Assembly: GCA_040376155.1 (NCBI GenBank) | Contig: JBEIRG010000035.1 | Location: forward strand, 1-18,277 | Reading direction: 5' to 3' | DNA from: CADCWF01 sp903864575 | Lineage (GTDB): Bacteria > Chloroflexota > Chloroflexia > Thermomicrobiales > UBA6265 | DNA length: 18,277 bases | Shown: positions 14,791-18,277 of the stretch, one piece after another | Numbering within the stretch: position 1 is the first letter of the stretch | Layout of the letters: the number at the start of each line of letters is the position of its first letter | Notes under the pieces: model-generated | What the model was told of the DNA's origin: nothing | The model's input: the letters and a program-made list of their open reading frames with translations, nothing else | The model's database searches: none | Program-made: the position numbers and the translations under genes

Positions 14791-17442
14791 CTACCGGCCC
14801 TGCCCTCGCCGCTCGCAGCGCGCCACCGCTTCGCCAAGCGCGCCGGCCGCTGTCAACTGTCGGCCGGCCACCGTCGCCCGGTCGAATGCCGCAGGATCGA
14901 GACGGGCCGCCGTCGCGGCGTGGATGCGCGCCCGCCGCGCGGCGTCCGCGCCGGAAACGGCAACCCCGGCCGCCGACGCGATCGCCTCCCCTGCCCCCAG
15001 CAGGCGCGCTGCCTCCAGCGGCTCACCGGTGGACAACCCGGCGAGCGTCACCAGTTCCGCGCTTGCTCGCGCCGGGCTGGCCGCCGCCTCGCTCTGCCGC
15101 AGCGCGCCGCAGGCGAGCTCCCAGGCACGGTCGACATCTCCGGAGCTCTCCTCAAGCACCCCCTCGGCGGCGGCGGCCGCGATGGTGGCCGCGAGATTGC
15201 CGCCGATGGTCGCGGCGGAAAACGGGTCTTCATTCGGATCGCAGGCGGCGAGCGCCTCCTCGAAGAGTTCGCGAGCGCGAGCGGAATCACCGGCAAGGTC
15301 GGCCACCTCCGCAAGGTTGTTCAGCGCGCCCGGCACGAACTCCTCCCGGCCCAGCTCCCGCCACCCATCGAGCACCTGCTGGCGCAGGTCCATTGCCTCC
15401 GCCAGATCGCCACGGAAGAGGGCGATCTCTCCCAGATTCTCCAGCGCCTCGAGCGCGCCGTCGTCGATCCCGGCCTCGCGGAACCGGTCGAGCGCGGCGC
15501 GCAGCACGGCATCCGCCTCCGTCAGGTCACCCCGCGCGCCCAACAGCAGGCCCAGTGTCGAAAGTCCGTCCGCGGTCACCCCCGGCGTCAGCGCGGCACT
15601 CCCCGCCCAGAGCGGCGAAAGATGCCGCACGCCGCGCTCGATATACCCGCGGAGATACCAGAACCAGCGCAGATCCACCGCCAGCGCCGCCGCATCGTCA
15701 CCGCCGCCGCTCGTCTCCAGCCAGTCCAGCGATTCCAGCAGGTCGGGATAGACGGCATCCAGCTCCCCCCGCTCCTCCGGGGTGAAACCGTCCTCCTTCA
15801 GGGTGCGGGCCAGCGAGCGGAACCAGCCGGCGTGGGCCTCCGCGACGGCGCGCGCGCGGGCAGGATCGGCCGCCAGCGACTCCCCGGCATACTCCCGGAT
15901 CGTCTGCAGCATGTCGAAGCGAGGCATCCCGTCGGCGGCGTCGGCCATCCTGAGCAGGTTATGCTCCACCAGCCGCTCGAGCGCGCCAAAGAGATCGGAC
16001 GCTCCGTCGCCAGTCACATGCTCGGCCGCTTCATAGGATGCCGGAGCGCGGAACGCTGAGAGCGCCTCGAAAACCGCACGCTCCTCCGGGGCCAGCAAAT
16101 CGGCGCTCCAGGCGATCGTCGCGCGCAACGTCTGGTGGCGTTCCGGGAGATCCCGCGCGCCGCCGCCGAGGAGCGGGAGCCGCTTTTCCAGCCTGGCCAG
16201 CATCGCGGCGGGCGCGAGCATCCGCGACCGCCCAGCCGCCAGTTCGATCGCGAGCGGCAGGCCGTCAAGCCGCCTGCAGATCGCCGCGATCGCCCGGCAC
16301 GCCTCCGCATCGGTCGCGAAGGACGGCTGGATCGCCCGCGCCCGCTCGATGAACAGATCGACCGCCGGAGCGGCGCCAGGCGCCCATTCCCCAACCTGCC
16401 CCGGCTCCGGCGAGGGCAGCGGATCCAGCGGCATCTGACGCTCGGCGCGAATCCGCAGCGGGGCGCGGCTGGTGACGATCGCGCGGACGCCCGGCGCTTC
16501 GGCAAGCACCGCGGCGATGAGCGGCGCGGCCTCCGCCACGTGCTCCATGTTGTCGAGCACCAGCAGCAACTCGCGCTCGCGGAGATGCTGGCGCAGGGCA
16601 TCTGCCGCTGCGCCGTGCGCCGGGCCACCGTCCCCCTGCAGGACCGTCTCGAGAATGGCAGGCGCGACATCGGCAGCGGAGACCAGCGGCGCGAGATTGA
16701 CGAGCCGCACGCCATCTGCGAAGCGGTCGAGCAGCTCGGCCGCGGCCTGGTGGGCGAGCCGGGTCTTGCCAACTCCGCCCGGGCCGGTGATCGTCAGCAG
16801 GCGCGTGCCGGGATCATCGAACGCCCGCACGACCCCGGCGATCTCGCGGTCGCGGCCAATCAGCGGGCCGGGCTGCACCGGCAGGTTGTGAACGCGGGCG
16901 TCGAGCGTCTTCAGCGGCGGGAAGGTGCGCGGCCCCTCGGCGAGCGTCACCTGGAACAGCCGCTCCGGCTCCCGCAGATCCTTCAGCCGGCGATCCCCAA
17001 GATCAGTGGTCTCCGATTCCGGCGGCAAGCCAGCCCCGATGAGGTCGATCGTCCTCCCGGTCGCCAGCACCTGCCCGCCATGCCCCACGGCCAGCACCCG
17101 CGCAACCCGGTTCAGCGTCTGGCCGAAGTAGTCGCCATCGCGCTGCGCCGCCTCGCCGCTGTGGATCGCCATCCGCACCCGCAGGGGCGCGCTCGTCGGC
17201 CACTCCCGCGATGCCAATGCGCGCTGCCCATCGACGGCCGCGCCCACCGCGCCCGCAGCATCGGGAAAGACCGCGCAGACGGCATCACCGACGGTCTTGA
17301 ACACGCTCCCGCCGCGCACCTCGACGGTGGACCGCAGGAGCGCGTCATGGTCGCGCAGGGCCTCCGCCATGCGCTCCGGTTCCCGCTCCCACAGGCGGGT
17401 GCTCCCTTCGATGTCAGTGAACAGGAAGTGCAGTTCGGCCAC
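14791..17442 (-). CDS. Class III adenylate cyclase fused to STAND ATPase and TPRs
   Basis: Numbering is from GTG 17442 (883 residues). Residues 1-170 are a cyclase domain with every canonical residue: metal Asp10 (FLFTDIEGST) and Asp53 (GDAV), base-selecting Lys49 and Asp104 (the adenylate-type pair), and transition-state Asn111 and Arg115 (NRVAR). Residues about 190-500 are an NB-ARC-like ATPase with P-loop GPGGVGKT (220-227), Walker B LLLVLD (292-297), TSRAPL (324-329) and GLPLAIELAA (394-403). The remainder is helical and TPR-like (for example GALEALENLGEIALFRGD). The C-terminus ends where LuxR-type relatives carry a helix-turn-helix, which is absent. It probably makes cyclic AMP under control of a sensed ligand. 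Start choice: the frame is open to 17772, but codons upstream of 17442 are unlike the rest (AGA, AAA, GGT, AAT) and run into the next gene. ATG 17604 (GGTGG 7 bases upstream) and ATG 17565 are alternatives. Confidence 0.9.
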   Translation of the reverse strand: MAELHFLFTDIEGSTRLWEREPERMAEALRDHDALLRSTVEVRGGSVFKTVGDAVCAVFPDAAGAVGAAVDGQRALASREWPTSAPLRVRMAIHSGEAAQRDGDYFGQTLNRVARVLAVGHGGQVLATGRTIDLIGAGLPPESETTDLGDRRLKDLREPERLFQVTLAEGPRTFPPLKTLDARVHNLPVQPGPLIGRDREIAGVVRAFDDPGTRLLTITGPGGVGKTRLAHQAAAELLDRFADGVRLVNLAPLVSAADVAPAILETVLQGDGGPAHGAAADALRQHLRERELLLVLDNMEHVAEAAPLIAAVLAEAPGVRAIVTSRAPLRIRAERQMPLDPLPSPEPGQVGEWAPGAAPAVDLFIERARAIQPSFATDAEACRAIAAICRRLDGLPLAIELAAGRSRMLAPAAMLARLEKRLPLLGGGARDLPERHQTLRATIAWSADLLAPEERAVFEALSAFRAPASYEAAEHVTGDGASDLFGALERLVEHNLLRMADAADGMPRFDMLQTIREYAGESLAADPARARAVAEAHAGWFRSLARTLKEDGFTPEERGELDAVYPDLLESLDWLETSGGGDDAAALAVDLRWFWYLRGYIERGVRHLSPLWAGSAALTPGVTADGLSTLGLLLGARGDLTEADAVLRAALDRFREAGIDDGALEALENLGEIALFRGDLAEAMDLRQQVLDGWRELGREEFVPGALNNLAEVADLAGDSARARELFEEALAACDPNEDPFSAATIGGNLAATIAAAAAEGVLEESSGDVDRAWELACGALRQSEAAASPARASAELVTLAGLSTGEPLEAARLLGAGEAIASAAGVAVSGADAARRARIHAATAARLDPAAFDRATVAGRQLTAAGALGEAVARCERRGQGR

Positions 17443-17632
17443 GTTGCCCGGTCCGGTCTTCCTCCGTCGCGCCTCGCCGGCGAGAGGCGGGGCAGTCACC
17501 GCTCGCGGCAGTCTATCCGACCGGCCGCGCATTGCCCGTTTCAGCGCAGCGCGGGAACGATTCATATCGCGCTCGGCGACACTACCGCGGACTGACGGCG
17601 CCATCGTCGCGCCACCCCCGAAGGAGACCCCA

Positions 17633-18277
17633 ATGACCGTCCCAGCCGCCGCCGTTCCCTCACTTGCCGATCTGGATGCCCTGCGTCGGACCGAGTTCCC
17701 TCTCGCCTCCCGCCACGCCTTCCTGAACCACGCCTCGGACTCCCCGATGCCCGTTCGCACGGCCGCCCTCATGGCCGAGCGCGTCGCCGTCCTGCAGGAC
17801 CCGCCGCGCGAGATCGGCCAGCGTGAGGGCTACGCGACGGCAGCCCGCCGCCGCCTCGGCGCGATGCTGAACATGCCGCCCCAGCAGGTCGCCTTCCTGC
17901 CGAACGCGGCGGACGCCGCGGGCGTCGTCGCCAACGGCCTGGACTGGTTGCCGGGCGACGAGATTCTCGTCGTCGAGCAGGAGTTCTCCAGTTTCGTCTA
18001 TCCGTGGAAGAACCTCGAGCGCTACGGCGTAGTCACCCGCGTCGTGCCGAAGCGCGATGGCCGCACCGACCCCGCGCTGATCGCCGAAGCCATGACGCCG
18101 CGCACCCGGTTGCTCGCGATCTCCGATGTCGAGTACCAGGATGGCTTCCGGAACGACCTCGCCGCGCTCGGGGCGATCTGCCGGGAACGGGACATCCTCT
18201 TCGTCATCGACGCCAGCCAGTCCCTCGGGTCCGTCCCCTGCGACGCGGCGGCGTGGCAGGCCGATGTCGTGCTGGCC
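17633..18277 (+). CDS. Class V PLP-dependent aminotransferase, 5' part
   Basis: The reading frame opens at ATG 17633 after AGGAG (6 bases of spacing) and stays open for 215 codons to the window edge, so the gene is cut off. The translation has the class V pattern (cysteine desulfurase/isopenicillin N epimerase-like): FLNHASDSPMP (30-40) near the N-terminus, FLPNAADAAGVVANGL (88-103) at the PLP-phosphate/stacking region, and LFVIDASQSLGSVPCD (189-204) with Asp193 and Gln196 that normally contact PLP. The Schiff-base lysine would lie just beyond the window. It is divergent from the cyclase gene across about 190 bp. Class V members include desulfurases, epimerases and kynureninase-like enzymes; the exact one cannot be told from this part. 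Confidence 0.88.
   Translation, partial: MTVPAAAVPSLADLDALRRTEFPLASRHAFLNHASDSPMPVRTAALMAERVAVLQDPPREIGQREGYATAARRRLGAMLNMPPQQVAFLPNAADAAGVVANGLDWLPGDEILVVEQEFSSFVYPWKNLERYGVVTRVVPKRDGRTDPALIAEAMTPRTRLLAISDVEYQDGFRNDLAALGAICRERDILFVIDASQSLGSVPCDAAAWQADVVLA

Noticed and set aside
16135..17595. Plus-strand open frame of 486 codons opposite the cyclase-STAND gene
   Set aside because: The minus strand carries all cyclase and P-loop residues. This frame is compositional and has no ribosome binding site or family pattern.
17443..17772. N-terminal extension of the cyclase up to 17772
   Set aside because: The first part overlaps the divergent class V aminotransferase start. The remainder has rare codons and basic low-complexity residues, and family members begin only a few residues before FLFTD.
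17633..18277. Right-edge minus-strand frame (18022-18207)
   Set aside because: It is antisense to the class V aminotransferase frame, which has convincing motifs and a good ribosome binding site.

Overview
The window is GC-rich bacterial DNA in which every gene is dense with G/C-ending codons. The gene types (class III cyclase joined to a STAND ATPase, CUT1 sugar transporter without its own ATPase, GH4 glycosidase, Tat-exported proteins) suggest a Chloroflexota lineage of the Thermomicrobia/Sphaerobacter kind. That placement is inference from style, not from a marker gene.

Left part (1-2639): a candidate replication origin. About 535 bp without a convincing gene lead into a compact block (535-847). 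It holds DnaA-box-like octamers, an AT-rich stretch with repeated ATCTA, and a nested inverted set of GTTACAsss elements. Next to it, both on the minus strand, lie a small winged-helix protein (871-1317) that resembles the DNA-binding part of plasmid Rep proteins, and a ParB/sulfiredoxin-fold protein (1806-2639). No ParA is present. Together they look like the origin/maintenance segment of a plasmid, megaplasmid or second chromosome.

Middle part (2640-9877): a carbohydrate uptake locus. On the plus strand are a class III PLP aminotransferase, a Tat-exported sugar-binding protein and two MalF/MalG-type permeases, tightly spaced. Convergent to them is a GH4 NAD/metal-dependent glycosidase with a Cys-His-Gly motif (uronidase-like), and divergent from that gene is an SDR dehydrogenase. 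The plausible logic is import of a glycoside, NAD-dependent cleavage of it inside the cell, then oxidation or transamination of the product. The ATPase must come from elsewhere.

Right part (9895-17442): a possible cyclic-nucleotide module. A minus-strand ABC exporter half-transporter has an unusual N-terminal domain, which looks like a metallopeptidase fold that has lost its active site, and a C-terminal cyclic-nucleotide-binding domain with an intact phosphate-binding cassette. It is followed by a divergent Tat-exported beta-propeller protein and by a minus-strand adenylate cyclase/STAND ATPase/TPR protein that keeps all canonical cyclase residues. The cyclase could make the ligand that the exporter reads.

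Right edge (17633-18277): the first 215 codons of a class V PLP aminotransferase, which runs off the window.

The long open frames antisense to these genes (over 1,000 codons in places) are GC-composition artefacts.
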